DNA of 64,000 bases. Source: Sphingobium sp. TCM1. GTDB taxonomy: Bacteria; Pseudomonadota; Alphaproteobacteria; Sphingomonadales; Sphingomonadaceae. A model generated the notes under the pieces. It did no database searches. It saw only the letters and a list, made by a program, of their open reading frames with translations, and was not told where the DNA came from. The stretch lies in the NCBI RefSeq assembly GCF_001650725.1, contig NZ_LXVX01000002.1, forward strand, positions 265,324 to 329,323, given 5' to 3'. Below are positions 25,773 to 34,955 of this stretch, piece after piece. A program made the translations under genes and the position numbers. The number at the start of each line of letters is the position of its first letter. Within the stretch, counting starts at the first letter, position 1.

Positions 25773-26840
25773 ATGACGGACCAGGTTCTGACCTTGATCG
25801 AAAATGGCGTCGGCCGCATCCGGCTCAACCGGCCCAAGGCGATCCACGCGCTGACGCCGGAGATGTGCGCGGCAATCAATGACGCGCTGCTCGACTGGGC
25901 GCAGGATGACGCGATCATCGCGGTGATGATCGATCATGCCGACGGACGCGGCTTTTGCGCCGGCGGCGACATCGCGTTGATCGCCAACAGCGCCAGGACG
26001 GATTGCGTCGAGGCGGAACGCTTCTTCAGCCTCGAATATCGGATGAACCATCTGCTGTTCGTCTATGAAAAGCCGATCGTCGCCTTCATCGACGGAATCG
26101 TCATGGGGGGTGGCGTCGGCATCTCCTTGCCCGCCCGTTTCCGCGTCGCGACCGAGCGCACGACCTTCGCCATGCCCGAAACCGGCATCGGCCTGTTTCC
26201 GGACGTTGGGGGCGGCTGGTTCCTGCCGCGCCTGCCCGGCCGCGTCGGCGCCTGGCTGGCGGCGACCGGGGCGCGCATCGACGGGGCGGACTGCGCCGCG
26301 ATCGGCATCGCCTCCCATTATATCCCCTCCGACCGGCTGGACGCCGTCAAGGCGCGCATCCTGGCCGATCCGCTGGGTCTGGGCGAGATATTGGACGAGA
26401 ATGTCGCACCGCCCCCGGCATCGAAACTGGAGGCGCACCGCGCGGAGATCGACCGGCTGTTCGCATCCGACAAGGCGGAGGACATCGTCGCCGCCCTGCG
26501 CGCCGATGGCGGCGAATGGGCCGCGAGACAGTTGACGGTGCTCGCCACCAAATCGCCCCAGACGATCAAGGTCGCGTTGCGCCAGTTGGTCGAGGGCGCG
26601 AGCAAGGCCAGCTTCGCCGACAATATGACAATGGAGTTCGGCCTTGCCTGCGCCATCATCCGCCGCCCCGATTTCGTCGAGGGCGTGCGTGCGGTGATCT
26701 TCGACAAGGATAATGCGCCGATCTGGACTCCGCCGACATTGGAGGAGGTCAGCGATACGATGATCGAGGAGATCTTCGCGCCGCTGCCGCCGGAAAAGCA
26801 ATGGACGCCGCTGCCCGAACTGGCAACCACCCGCGCCTGA
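25773..26840 (+). CDS. 3-hydroxyisobutyryl-CoA hydrolase
   Basis: 355 residues of the crotonase superfamily. It is longer than an enoyl-CoA hydratase (about 260) and has the hydrolase-type motifs GRGFCAGGDIALIAN, IDGIVMGGGVGIS and AMPETGIGLFPDVGGGW. The glutamate in MPETGIGLFPD and the aspartate after it are the family's catalytic pair. It releases 3-hydroxyisobutyrate from its CoA ester, the step that leads to mmsB. GAGGAGC precedes the ATG. 29 bases follow the acyl-CoA dehydrogenase. Confidence 0.93.
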   Translation: MTDQVLTLIENGVGRIRLNRPKAIHALTPEMCAAINDALLDWAQDDAIIAVMIDHADGRGFCAGGDIALIANSARTDCVEAERFFSLEYRMNHLLFVYEKPIVAFIDGIVMGGGVGISLPARFRVATERTTFAMPETGIGLFPDVGGGWFLPRLPGRVGAWLAATGARIDGADCAAIGIASHYIPSDRLDAVKARILADPLGLGEILDENVAPPPASKLEAHRAEIDRLFASDKAEDIVAALRADGGEWAARQLTVLATKSPQTIKVALRQLVEGASKASFADNMTMEFGLACAIIRRPDFVEGVRAVIFDKDNAPIWTPPTLEEVSDTMIEEIFAPLPPEKQWTPLPELATTRA

Positions 26841-26868
26841 CACAGAATTGAGAGAGGAAGCCCGGACC

Positions 26869-27753
26869 ATGACCCAGACGATCGCCTTCATCGGCCTTGG
26901 CAATATGGGCGGCGGTATGGCCGCCAATCTGCTGAAGAATGGCTATGCCGTGCGCGCCTTCGACCTGTCGGAAGAGGCTCTAGCCAAGGCGGAAAGCCAT
27001 GGCGCGGTGCGTGCGGCGAGCGCCGCCGAGGCCGTCTCCGGCGCCGATGCGGTGGTGACGATGCTGCCGGCTGGCAAGCATGTCGAAAGCGTCTATGGCG
27101 GCGAGGTGTTCGGCGCGGCCAGACCCGGAGCGCTCTTCCTCGACTGTTCGACCATCGACGTCGCCACAGCGCGCCGCGTGATCGAGGCGGCGAGTGTTCA
27201 GGGCTTCGAGATGGTCGATGCGCCAGTATCGGGCGGGATCGCGGCAGCCAATGGCGGGACGCTGACCTTCATGGTGGGCGGTGCGGACGCGGCCTTCGCC
27301 AGGGCCAGGCCGATCCTCTCCGCCATGGGCAAGGCCGTGATCCATGCCGGCGGCGCAGGCAACGGCCAGGCGGCCAAGATCTGCAACAATATGCTGCTGG
27401 GCGCGACCATGGTCGCCACTTGCGAGAGCTTCGCCATGGCGAAGAAGCTGGGTCTCGATCCCCAGACCTTCTACGATATATCGAGCGTGTCGTCGGGGCA
27501 GAGCTGGTCGATGACAAGCTATTGCCCGGTCCCCGGCGTGGGTCCACAGACCCCCGCCGACAATGGCTATCAGGGCGGCTTTGCCGTCGGCCTGATGCTC
27601 AAGGATCTGAAGCTGGCGACGGAAGCCGCCGCGTCGGTCGGCGCCTCGGTGCCGATGGGCAATGCCGCCGAAGCGCTGTATCAGTTGCTCGCCAACCAGG
27701 GAGAGGCCGCGCGCGACTTTTCGCTGATGATCGAGATGCTGGAGGGGAAATAG
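26869..27753 (+). CDS. mmsB: 3-hydroxyisobutyrate dehydrogenase
   Basis: 294 residues. NAD-dependent oxidation of 3-hydroxyisobutyrate to methylmalonate semialdehyde, the substrate of mmsA. The Rossmann motif FIGLGNMGGGMAANL opens the protein, FLDCSTIDVATAR and DAPVSGGIAAANGGTLTFMVGG (in part DAPVSGG) follow. The catalytic lysine is in GNGQAAKICNNMLLG. The ATG at 26869 is preceded by GAGAGGAAG. Last gene of the plus-strand valine operon. Confidence 0.95.
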   Translation: MTQTIAFIGLGNMGGGMAANLLKNGYAVRAFDLSEEALAKAESHGAVRAASAAEAVSGADAVVTMLPAGKHVESVYGGEVFGAARPGALFLDCSTIDVATARRVIEAASVQGFEMVDAPVSGGIAAANGGTLTFMVGGADAAFARARPILSAMGKAVIHAGGAGNGQAAKICNNMLLGATMVATCESFAMAKKLGLDPQTFYDISSVSSGQSWSMTSYCPVPGVGPQTPADNGYQGGFAVGLMLKDLKLATEAAASVGASVPMGNAAEALYQLLANQGEAARDFSLMIEMLEGK

Positions 27754-27761
27754 GCAGACAT

Positions 27762-27840
27762 CTTCCGTTCGCTTCGAGCGGAGTCGAGAAGCGGCCAGCG
27801 CTGCGCTTCAGTTTCTCGACACGCTCGAAAGCAACGGAAG
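27762..27840. repeat. Long inverted repeat after mmsB
   Basis: CTTCCGTTCGCTTCGAGCG...TCGAGAA (27762-27790) is mirrored by TTCTCGA...CGCTCGAAAGCAACGGAAG (27813-27840) with a few mismatches. It lies between convergent mmsB and the enoyl-CoA hydratase gene. The same TTCGAGCG core occurs at 3392-3435. Confidence 0.7.
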
Positions 27841-27896
27841 TCTAAACCGCTCTCCTGTTCCCGCAAGTGGCGGCGTGATTAAGCCGGTGGCCTAGC

Positions 27897-28676
27897 CTAT
27901 CGGCCCTTCCAGACGCCGGGCCGCTTTTCGACGAAGGCGGTCATGCCTTCCTTCTTGTCCTCGGTCGCGGTCAGGATCTGGAACATGCGGCGTTCGGTCA
28001 GCAGCCCCTGCGCCAGACCGGTCTCGAAGGCGATGTTGACCATCTCCTTGTTCATCATCGCCGCCATGGGCGGCATCGCGGCGATGGCCGCCGCGGTCTT
28101 GAGCGCATCCTCCAGCAAATCCGCGGCTGGAACGACCCGGCTGACCAGCCCGGCGCGTTCCGCCTCGGCCGCATCCATCATCCGGCCGGTCAGGCACATT
28201 TCCATGGCCTTGGCCTTGCCCACGGCGCGGGTCAGGCGCTGCGATCCGCCCATGCCTGGCGCCACGCCCAGCTTGATTTCGGGCTGGCCGAATTTCGCCG
28301 TGTCACCCGCGATGATGAAGTCGGCCATCATCGCCAGTTCGCAGCCGCCGCCCAGCGCAAAGCCCTGCACCGCCGCGATCCACGGCTTGCGGGTCGCGAC
28401 GACGCCGGTCTGCCAGCCCGAGAAGAAGTCCTGCAGGAAGAAGTCGGCCGCGTCCTTCTCCACCATTTCCTTGATGTCGGCACCCGCCGCGAACGCTTTT
28501 TCGCCGCTGCCGGTCAGGACGGCGCAACGCTGGGTCGGGTCTGCATCATAGGCGGCGAAGGCGGCACTCAGGTCGGCCAGCACATGGCTGTTCAGCGCAT
28601 TCAAGGCCTGCGGCCGGTTGAGCGTAATCAGCGTTACTGCATCGCGCTGTTCGACCAGGATCGTTTCATAGGTCAT
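27897..28676 (-). CDS. Enoyl-CoA hydratase
   Basis: 259-residue crotonase. [11 protein letters not shown] forms the oxyanion hole region, and both catalytic glutamates are seen in [12 protein letters not shown] and [14 protein letters not shown]. The start at 28676 is set by GGGAG six bases upstream; an ATG at 28682 touches that sequence and is unlikely. Convergent with the valine operon, it can supply the missing methacrylyl-CoA hydration step, but it could equally serve general beta-oxidation. A CAAAC-type palindrome lies about 65 bases upstream. Confidence 0.93.
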   Translation of the reverse strand: MTYETILVEQRDAVTLITLNRPQALNALNSHVLADLSAAFAAYDADPTQRCAVLTGSGEKAFAAGADIKEMVEKDAADFFLQDFFSGWQTGVVATRKPWIAAVQGFALGGGCELAMMADFIIAGDTAKFGQPEIKLGVAPGMGGSQRLTRAVGKAKAMEMCLTGRMMDAAEAERAGLVSRVVPAADLLEDALKTAAAIAAMPPMAAMMNKEMVNIAFETGLAQGLLTERRMFQILTATEDKKEGMTAFVEKRPGVWKGR

Positions 28677-28741
28677 CGCCATCTCCCTTTGGCGTTCTCG
28701 AATCAGCAGGCCCCGCCGGCTGACCCGGAAAACGCGAACAA

Positions 28742-28753
28742 CAAACTAGTTTG
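28742..28753. promoter_or_regulatory. Perfect palindrome CAAACTAGTTTG upstream of enoyl-CoA hydratase
   Basis: A 12-base perfect palindrome 66 bases before the start. It fits the CAAAC-N2-GTTTG pattern of PsrA-like TetR-family regulators of fatty-acid genes. The assignment is by resemblance. Confidence 0.45.
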
Positions 28754-28817
28754 ACCACCGCTCTATTGGGGCCGCGCGCGCTTCGCCATCCCCCACCCCC
28801 TCGCATTTGTGCCAATG

Positions 28818-29657
28818 CTAGCGGCAAAGATGCATGAAGTCGCGATCATAGCTTTTGAGATGCGCCCCGCCGTCCACATAGAGTGTCTGCCCGGTGATAG
28901 CGCTGGCATTCACCAGATAGAGTACCGCCTGGGCAATTTCCTCCGCCTGGGGCAAACGGCCGAGCGGCATCATGTTCCCCAGTCGCTCCATCTGCGCCTC
29001 GTCATAATCGGGCGTCGCGATCGTCAGCCCCGGTGCGACGGCGTTGACCCGAACCCTGGGCGCCAGGCTATGGGCGCTGGTGCGCGTCAGCCCGGCCAGC
29101 GCCAGTTTGGACAGGGTGTAGGCGAGTTGGTCGGCGTGGGGATGGTCGATCCGCTGGTCGAGGATATTGACGATGCAGCGATCTCCCACGCCCGCCGGCA
29201 CGGTCGCGAACGCCTTGGTCAGCATGGTCGGCGCGGCGCAGTTAACCGCATAATGGCGCATCAGGTCGTCTGCCGTCACATCCTCCAGCCTGTCCTGACC
29301 GAATATGGCGGCGCTGTTGACCAATATGTCGGGCGGGCGGCCGAAGCGCTCCGCCACCATCGCCACCAACTCCTCCGCTCCTTCGGGATCGGCGAAATCG
29401 ACGACGAAGCCGTCCCACTCGGTCCCCTCCTCCTCCAGCGTCAGCGCCAGATGGGAATCGAGCCGCGTGTCGTGACTGCCATGGATCGCGAGCGAATGGC
29501 CGGCCTTCGCCAGCGCGGCGGCGATGATGCCGCCCAGCCGTCGATGCCCGCCGGTGACGAGTGCCAGCCTCTTCTGCGCCAGCGGCGCACCGATGGGCTT
29601 TGCATCGACCCTCGCCCTGCCGAGCGGACGATAGGCAGGCTCTTCCGCTTCGCTCAT
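28818..29657 (-). CDS. Short-chain reductase, FolM/pteridine reductase-like
   Basis: 279 residues. The cofactor motif is TGGHRRLGG (about residues 35-43), where two arginines replace the usual Gly/Ser, a feature of pteridine reductases and FolM. The active site is ILDQRIDHPHADQLAYTLSK, with Asp in place of Ser, also as in FolM. It ends VDGGAHLKSYDRDFMH. It overlaps folE by four bases, so a role in dihydromonapterin or folate reduction is likely. Residues 1-28 before the fold are an extension; an internal start is possible. Confidence 0.8.
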   Translation of the reverse strand: MSEAEEPAYRPLGRARVDAKPIGAPLAQKRLALVTGGHRRLGGIIAAALAKAGHSLAIHGSHDTRLDSHLALTLEEEGTEWDGFVVDFADPEGAEELVAMVAERFGRPPDILVNSAAIFGQDRLEDVTADDLMRHYAVNCAAPTMLTKAFATVPAGVGDRCIVNILDQRIDHPHADQLAYTLSKLALAGLTRTSAHSLAPRVRVNAVAPGLTIATPDYDEAQMERLGNMMPLGRLPQAEEIAQAVLYLVNASAITGQTLYVDGGAHLKSYDRDFMHLCR

Positions 29658-30259
29658 GAGGCGATGAGCTTCAGCACTTCCTCCCGCGACTTTTCATCAT
29701 CGCGGAACACGCCCAGCATCCGGCTGGTCTTCATGACGACATTGGGAGTCCGCACGCCGCGCCCTGTCATGCAGCCATGGGTCGCCTCGATCACCACGGC
29801 GACACCCTGGGGCTTGAGATTTTCCCAGATGCAGTTGGCGACTTCGGAGGTCAGCCGTTCCTGTACCTGCAGCCGGTTGGAATAGGCGTGGAGGACACGG
29901 GCGAGCTTGGAAATGCCCACGACATAGGCGCCGGGCAGATAGGCGATATGGGCCTTCCCCACGATCGGCGCCATATGATGTTCGCAATGCGACTGAAAGG
30001 GAATGTCCTTGAGCAGCACGATGTCATCATAGCCGCCCACTTCGTGGAAGATGCGCGAAAGATGATAGGCCGGATCGTCGCCATAACCCCGGCAATATTC
30101 GCGCCAGGCGCGCGCGACGCGCTCGGGGGTTTCCAGCAGGCCTTCGCGTTCGGGCGTATCGCCTGCCCAGCGGATCAGCGTGCGGATGGCGTCGCTGACT
30201 TCGGCCGGCACCGGCTCCTTGCCTTCGCCGACGGTTTCGGCATCGAGGTCACATGCCAT
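29654..30259 (-). CDS. folE: GTP cyclohydrolase I
   Basis: 201 residues. Opens GTP to 7,8-dihydroneopterin triphosphate, first step of folate and pterin synthesis. Zinc ligands are visible in QSHCEHHMAPI and EATHGCMTGRG; GISKLARVLHAYSNRLQVQERLT (in part KLARVLHAYSNRLQ) is family-specific. The ATG at 30259 is chosen over GTG 30271, because AAGGAG abuts the GTG and lies 11 bases from the ATG. Co-transcribed with the FolM-like reductase. Confidence 0.96.
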   Translation of the reverse strand: MACDLDAETVGEGKEPVPAEVSDAIRTLIRWAGDTPEREGLLETPERVARAWREYCRGYGDDPAYHLSRIFHEVGGYDDIVLLKDIPFQSHCEHHMAPIVGKAHIAYLPGAYVVGISKLARVLHAYSNRLQVQERLTSEVANCIWENLKPQGVAVVIEATHGCMTGRGVRTPNVVMKTSRMLGVFRDDEKSREEVLKLIAS

Positions 30260-30408
30260 GAACGGGGCCACTCCTTATCCTGTCGGCCCCGCATATGGCG
30301 TTTCGTGCCGCCGATGGCCAGTCCCTTTCGGGCCGCTGGACACAAGATCGCCCCGGTGGCACATCAGGCATGATCGGGAACGCAAAAGAATAATGTCCTT
30401 CACCAGCC

Positions 30409-30987
30409 ATGCGCACTGAACGTATCGCCGCCGTCCTGCTGGCAGCCGGCAACTCGTCCCGGTTCGGCGAGGAGGACAAGCTGATGGCGGAGCTGCGCGG
30501 CAAGCCGGTAGTGGCGCACACGCTGGAAACAGTGGCGTCCATGGCCTTTGCCGAGCTGGTGGCAGTCGTAAGGCCGATCGAGCTGGCGCCGGTCATCCAC
30601 CGCAAGCTCGACCGGCGCGGCTACACCATCCTGGTCAACGACCAGCCCGAAGAAGGCATATCGGGCAGCATCGTGCGCGCCGTCGAGCATGTGATGCCCA
30701 ACAACCGGATACGCGGCATCCTCATCTGCCTGGCCGACATGCCCGATGTCCCGCCCAGCCATTATAATCGCATCTGCCTGGCGGCGGAGGACATCCGGTC
30801 GGTGGTCGCCAGCACCGACGCCTTCTCCTCCTCGCCGCCGGCCTTTATCGGGCGCAGGCATTTCCCGGAGCTGCTGGCACTGAAGGGCGATCAGGGTGCG
30901 CGGGCGCTGCTCAGCCACGGTATCCAGATCGAGACGACCGGCGCGGTCCTGCGCGATATCGATACGCCCGACGACCTGGCAGGCTGA
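30409..30987 (+). CDS. MocA-like nucleotidyltransferase (molybdopterin cytidylyltransferase family)
   Basis: 192 residues. The nucleotide-binding opening AAVLLAAGNSSRFGEEDKLM, the metal-binding LADMPDVPP and GDQGARALL fit MocA/MobA-like enzymes that attach CMP or GMP to molybdopterin. The usual partner, a xanthine-dehydrogenase-type operon, is not adjacent, so the exact nucleotide and target are uncertain. No clear ribosome binding site precedes the ATG at 30409. Confidence 0.85.
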   Translation: MRTERIAAVLLAAGNSSRFGEEDKLMAELRGKPVVAHTLETVASMAFAELVAVVRPIELAPVIHRKLDRRGYTILVNDQPEEGISGSIVRAVEHVMPNNRIRGILICLADMPDVPPSHYNRICLAAEDIRSVVASTDAFSSSPPAFIGRRHFPELLALKGDQGARALLSHGIQIETTGAVLRDIDTPDDLAG

Positions 30988-30990
30988 GGT

Positions 30991-32661
30991 TCAGCTCAAT
31001 CGGGTGGGATCGGTCAGACCGTCGCCCATTTCCCGCGCATCCGGCGCGCGACTGATCGGCAGCGATCCCGTCTGCCGTTCCAGCCGGCGATGCACGACCG
31101 GCGCATCGGGACCGGCGTGCAGCGCATGAATGGCGTCGCTGTTGGCAATATCGGCCACCGTGCGCCGCTGGTTGTGGCGCACATAGTCCAGCCAGGTCGA
31201 CACATGATAGCGCTCGATCCAGAGATCGGATTCGCCCAGGTCGCGCAGCAGCTGCCAGCCATGGGCTCCATCCCGGCGGCGGATGCGGCGGCGCTCGCTC
31301 ATCGCGGTCAGGAAGGGGACGATCGATCCAGGCGGGATGCGATATTCGATGGTGATGACGATGGGACCACTGCGCGGCTCGACCGGGACGGCGGTATCCG
31401 GCTCGTGCCAGTCGTCGCGCGGATCGAGATTGTCGTTGCCAGTCTGCGGCAGCGGCCGCCACAGGCCCAGCAGGGCCGCGAAGAACTGGGCAGCGGCTGC
31501 GGCATAAAGGCCGGTGACGACGCCCTGATGCTCCGCCACCCAGCCGAACAGCCAGGCGCCGCCCGCCATGCCGCCAAAGGCGATCATCTGATAGAGCGCG
31601 ACCGCGCGCGCCACCACCCAGCGCGGCGCGGACATCTGCACCGACACGTTGAAGGTGGACAGCGCCAGCACCCAGCCGGCGCCCGCCAGCATATAGCCCA
31701 GGATCGCCAGCGCCAGCCAGCTGCTCACCCCGGTGAGCGCCGTGCCCAGCGCCAGCGACAAGGCGGCGGAGCGCACGATCCTTTCGATCGAAAAATGCGC
31801 GCGCAGGTGACGGCTGGAGAGCGCCCCCAGCACCGCTCCCACGCCGAAGGCGCCGCTGGTCAGGCCGAAGGTCAGCGCACCGCCCCCCAGCAGGTCGCGG
31901 GCGACCAGCGGCATCAGCGCCGACACCGCGCTGGCGCCGATGCCGAAGGCGCCCGCGCGCAACAGCACGCGCTTGATCTTCGGCGAGGCGGCGACATAGC
32001 CCACGCCCGCCACCATCGCCACGCCCAGTCGCTCGCGCGGCAGCAGCTTGGGCGGCAGGTCCGGCCGCCAGCGCGCCAGCACGACGAGCAGGCCGATATA
32101 GGTCAGCGCATTGGTGAGGAATGCAGCCGCCGCCCCGGCCGCAGCGACGATGACGCCGCCCAGCGCCGGCCCGACGCTACGGGCGAGGTTGAAGCCCATC
32201 GAATTCATCGCCACCGCGCTCGGCAGGATGGCGCGCGGCACCATGTCACCGACTGACGCCTGCCAGGCCGGTCCGTTGATCGCGGTCGCACAGCCCAGGG
32301 CGAAGGTGAAGCCCAGCAGGAGCCAAGGCGTCATCAGCCCCGACCACGCAGTGGCCGCGAGCGCCGCGGAGGTCAGCAGCATCGCGCACTGGCAGGCGAT
32401 CATCACCTTGCGCCGGTCAAGATTGTCGGCGACCGCGCCGGCCCAGAGCGAGAGCAGCATGATCGGCAGCGTGGTCGCCGCCGGCACCAGCGCGATCAGC
32501 AATGGCGATGCGGAGAGCGAGGTCATCATCCACGCCGCGCCGACCGACTGGATCAGGCCGCCGAAATTGGAAGCGAGACTGGCGGTCCAGATGGCGCGGA
32601 AAGTTGGGATGGAAAACGGAGACGGCGGCTTTTGGGTCGGGGCTTCGGTCACACTGTCCAT
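30991..32661 (-). CDS. MFS exporter with C-terminal soluble domain
   Basis: 556 residues. The first 400 or so form 12 helices of the MFS_3 (enterobactin-exporter-like) family: FRAIWTASLASNFGGLIQSVGAAWMM (in part), LNGPAWQASVGD-type motif INGPAWQASVGDMVPR. After residue about 420 comes a cytoplasmic domain of about 135 residues (IVITIEYRIPPG... HVSTWLDYVRHNQRRT) that resembles the ferredoxin-like fold of antibiotic biosynthesis monooxygenases. This two-part layout is known for the family. Substrate unknown. Convergent with the MocA-like gene with three bases between them. Confidence 0.9.
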   Translation of the reverse strand: MDSVTEAPTQKPPSPFSIPTFRAIWTASLASNFGGLIQSVGAAWMMTSLSASPLLIALVPAATTLPIMLLSLWAGAVADNLDRRKVMIACQCAMLLTSAALAATAWSGLMTPWLLLGFTFALGCATAINGPAWQASVGDMVPRAILPSAVAMNSMGFNLARSVGPALGGVIVAAAGAAAAFLTNALTYIGLLVVLARWRPDLPPKLLPRERLGVAMVAGVGYVAASPKIKRVLLRAGAFGIGASAVSALMPLVARDLLGGGALTFGLTSGAFGVGAVLGALSSRHLRAHFSIERIVRSAALSLALGTALTGVSSWLALAILGYMLAGAGWVLALSTFNVSVQMSAPRWVVARAVALYQMIAFGGMAGGAWLFGWVAEHQGVVTGLYAAAAAQFFAALLGLWRPLPQTGNDNLDPRDDWHEPDTAVPVEPRSGPIVITIEYRIPPGSIVPFLTAMSERRRIRRRDGAHGWQLLRDLGESDLWIERYHVSTWLDYVRHNQRRTVADIANSDAIHALHAGPDAPVVHRRLERQTGSLPISRAPDAREMGDGLTDPTRLS

Positions 32662-32700
32662 GGGCCGGATATAGGCCGCCTCCGCCGGGGCGCAACGCTT

Positions 32701-33435
32701 CTATGCCCTGCCGGTGCGCAACGCCCTTGCCCAGTCGGCGCGGCCGCGCGCCCCGGCCACCTGCGCTGCCGCCTCCCAGTCATAGGCGACCGCCACGATC
32801 TCCGCTGTCCAGCCGGATGCGTCCCGCGCCACGATCGCATAGCGGGCGTGGGGCGACCCCGTCTCCACGCGGTGCGGCACGGGCTGGTCGTCCCGATAGG
32901 CGGGCAATCCCACGCTGCCGGGATTGACCACCAGCCCGCCGCCCGGCCGGCGGTGGATGCGCGGGACGTGGGTGTGGCCGCACAGGATCAGCGGGGCAGC
33001 GATTCCCCCTGCCCGCGCCTCCACCTCGTCCGCCGTCGCGGCGCGCAGCACGGTGCCGTCGATCGTTTCCAGGAAATAGACGAGGTCGCTGTCGGGCGTG
33101 CCATGGACCATCACTATCTCGTCGGTCAGCCAAAGCCGTTCGGGCAAGCCGGCGATCCAGTCGCGATGATGCCGCTGCAGGAGCGAATCGGCATGGCGAT
33201 CCGACAGCCCCATCCGCTCCGGTGCGAGCGTCAGCAACTGCCGCTCATGATTGCCCCGGATGGTCGGCAGGTTCATGGCCATCAGTCGGTCGGCGGTTTC
33301 GCACGGGAACAGTGGACCCGAAAGGATATCGCCCAGATTGACGATGCGATCGACGCCCCGCCGCCCGATGTCCGCCAGCACGGCGTCAAGTGCCGCCAGA
33401 TTGCCATGGATATCGGAGAGGACGGCGATACGCAT
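32701..33435 (-). CDS. Metallophosphoesterase
   Basis: 244 residues of the calcineurin-like phosphoesterase superfamily (MJ0936/YfcE type). Metal-binding motifs in order: SDIHGN, GDILSGP, RGNHER, VHGTPDSD and CGHTHVPRI. NPGSVGLP near residue 180 is typical. Likely hydrolyses phosphodiesters or nucleotides; the substrate is unclear. The start MRIAVLSDIHGN (33435) is set by the domain; an ATG at 33450 is an alternative. Divergent from fadA. Confidence 0.9.
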   Translation of the reverse strand: MRIAVLSDIHGNLAALDAVLADIGRRGVDRIVNLGDILSGPLFPCETADRLMAMNLPTIRGNHERQLLTLAPERMGLSDRHADSLLQRHHRDWIAGLPERLWLTDEIVMVHGTPDSDLVYFLETIDGTVLRAATADEVEARAGGIAAPLILCGHTHVPRIHRRPGGGLVVNPGSVGLPAYRDDQPVPHRVETGSPHARYAIVARDASGWTAEIVAVAYDWEAAAQVAGARGRADWARALRTGRA

Positions 33436-33568
33436 GAGATTGAATGGCATGGAGATTCGCGCGACGAAAGGGGGTAAATATAGACGGCGATCTGGACAGT
33501 TCATCGCGTGTCGCGTCGCCGCCTTGCGATTGCCGTTACGGCAGCGCCGTCACGGCTCAGGGCTGGAA

Positions 33569-33599
33569 TTGAGACTTGCACTTTACGTAAACGTAAATA
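33569..33599 (+). promoter_or_regulatory. MerR-type promoter of fadA-fadB
   Basis: TTGAGA (33569-33574) and TAAATA (33594-33599) are 19 bases apart, the long spacer typical of MerR-family-activated promoters. Inside it is the perfect palindrome TTTACG-TAAA-CGTAAA (33582-33597). LiuR, a MerR-family regulator of branched-chain and fatty-acid catabolism, is a candidate; that match is from memory. Confidence 0.55.
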
Positions 33600-33665
33600 C
33601 ATTCACGGCAGCATCCTATGGTTGGGCAAAGCGCCGGAACGACCCCACGGAGAGGGACAAAAGAC

Positions 33666-34874
33666 ATGGAAGCCTATATCTACGACGCCGTCAGGACGCC
33701 CCGTGGCCGGGGCAAGGCCGACGGGTCGCTGCACGAGATCACCCCTATCCAACTGGCGACACAGGTACTCGAAGCGGTGCGCGACCGCAGCCGGATCGAC
33801 ACTGCAGATGTCGATGACGTCATTCTGGGCTGCGTCAGCCCGGTGGGCGAACAGGGGGCGGACATAGCCCGCGCAGCCGTTCTGAACGCCGATTATGCGC
33901 AGACCGTGCCGGGCGTACAGATCAACCGCTTCTGCGCATCTGGCCTTGAAGCCGTCAACATGGCTGCTGCCAAGGTGTATTCCGGCGAAGCGATGTTCGC
34001 GATCGGCGGCGGCGTCGAATCGATGAGCCGCGTGCCGATGGCGTCGGACGGCGGCGCGATCGCGATGGACCCGGCAGTCGCCTACAAGACCTATTTCGCG
34101 CCGCAGGGCATTGGCGCGGATGTCATCGCAACCAAGTTCGGCATCAGCCGCGACGATGCCGACGCCTATGCGATCGAAAGCCAGAAGCGCGCCAAGCAGG
34201 CCTGGGACGAAGGGCGCTTCGCCAAGTCGATCGTGCCGGTGAAGGACGTGATCGGCCAGGTCGTGCTCGATCATGACGAGCATATGCGCCCCGATGCGAC
34301 CATGCAGTCGCTGGGGGCGCTGAAGCCCAGTTTCACCGCACTGGGCGAGGAGATGCCGGGCTTCGACACCGTCGCCCTGCTGCGCTATCCCGAGCTGGAA
34401 AGGGTCAACCATATCCACCACGCCGGCAACAGCAGCGGCATCGTCGATGGCGCGGCCGCCGTGCTGGTCGGCAACAGGGAGATGGGCGAGAAATATGGGC
34501 TGAAGCCCCGCGCCCGGATCAGGGCGATGGCCTCGATCGGGTCGGAGCCCCTGATCATGCTGACCGGGCCGGAATTCGTCGCGGGCAAGCTGCTCGCCCG
34601 TGCGGGCATGAGCGCCGCCGACATCGACCTGTGGGAACTGAACGAGGCGTTCGCCTCGGTGGTGCTGCGCTATATGCAGGCGATGGACCTGGATCATAGC
34701 AAGATCAACGTCAATGGCGGCGCGATCGCCATGGGCCATCCGCTGGGCGCGACCGGGGCGATGGTGCTGGGCACCGCGCTCGACGAACTGGAGCGTAGCG
34801 GCAAGGGCACCGCGCTCATCAACCTGTGCGTCGGCGCGGGCATGGGCACCGGCATCATCATCGAGCGCTTGTAA
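33666..34874 (+). CDS. fadA: Acetyl-CoA C-acyltransferase (thiolase)
   Basis: 402 residues. Cleaves 3-ketoacyl-CoA in beta-oxidation. The acylated cysteine is Cys90 in [12 protein letters not shown]; the base histidine lies in [15 protein letters not shown] and the second cysteine in [22 protein letters not shown] is also conserved. The start is [22 protein letters not shown] lies before it. It is followed by fadB after a short palindromic gap, the usual pair of the multienzyme beta-oxidation complex. Confidence 0.95.
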   Translation: MEAYIYDAVRTPRGRGKADGSLHEITPIQLATQVLEAVRDRSRIDTADVDDVILGCVSPVGEQGADIARAAVLNADYAQTVPGVQINRFCASGLEAVNMAAAKVYSGEAMFAIGGGVESMSRVPMASDGGAIAMDPAVAYKTYFAPQGIGADVIATKFGISRDDADAYAIESQKRAKQAWDEGRFAKSIVPVKDVIGQVVLDHDEHMRPDATMQSLGALKPSFTALGEEMPGFDTVALLRYPELERVNHIHHAGNSSGIVDGAAAVLVGNREMGEKYGLKPRARIRAMASIGSEPLIMLTGPEFVAGKLLARAGMSAADIDLWELNEAFASVVLRYMQAMDLDHSKINVNGGAIAMGHPLGATGAMVLGTALDELERSGKGTALINLCVGAGMGTGIIIERL

Positions 34875-34898
34875 AAATAAGAGACGAGCCCTTCGACA

Positions 34899-34926
34899 TT
34901 CGAACGAGACATGTGGCTCGTTCGAA
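34899..34926. repeat. Inverted repeat between fadA and fadB
   Basis: TTCGAACGAG (34899-34908) and CTCGTTCGAA (34917-34926) form a perfect ten-base stem with an eight-base loop. It may limit read-through or set the fadA:fadB mRNA ratio. Confidence 0.6.
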
Positions 34927-34955
34927 CAGGGCGAACGGAATTGAGAGGCAGCATC

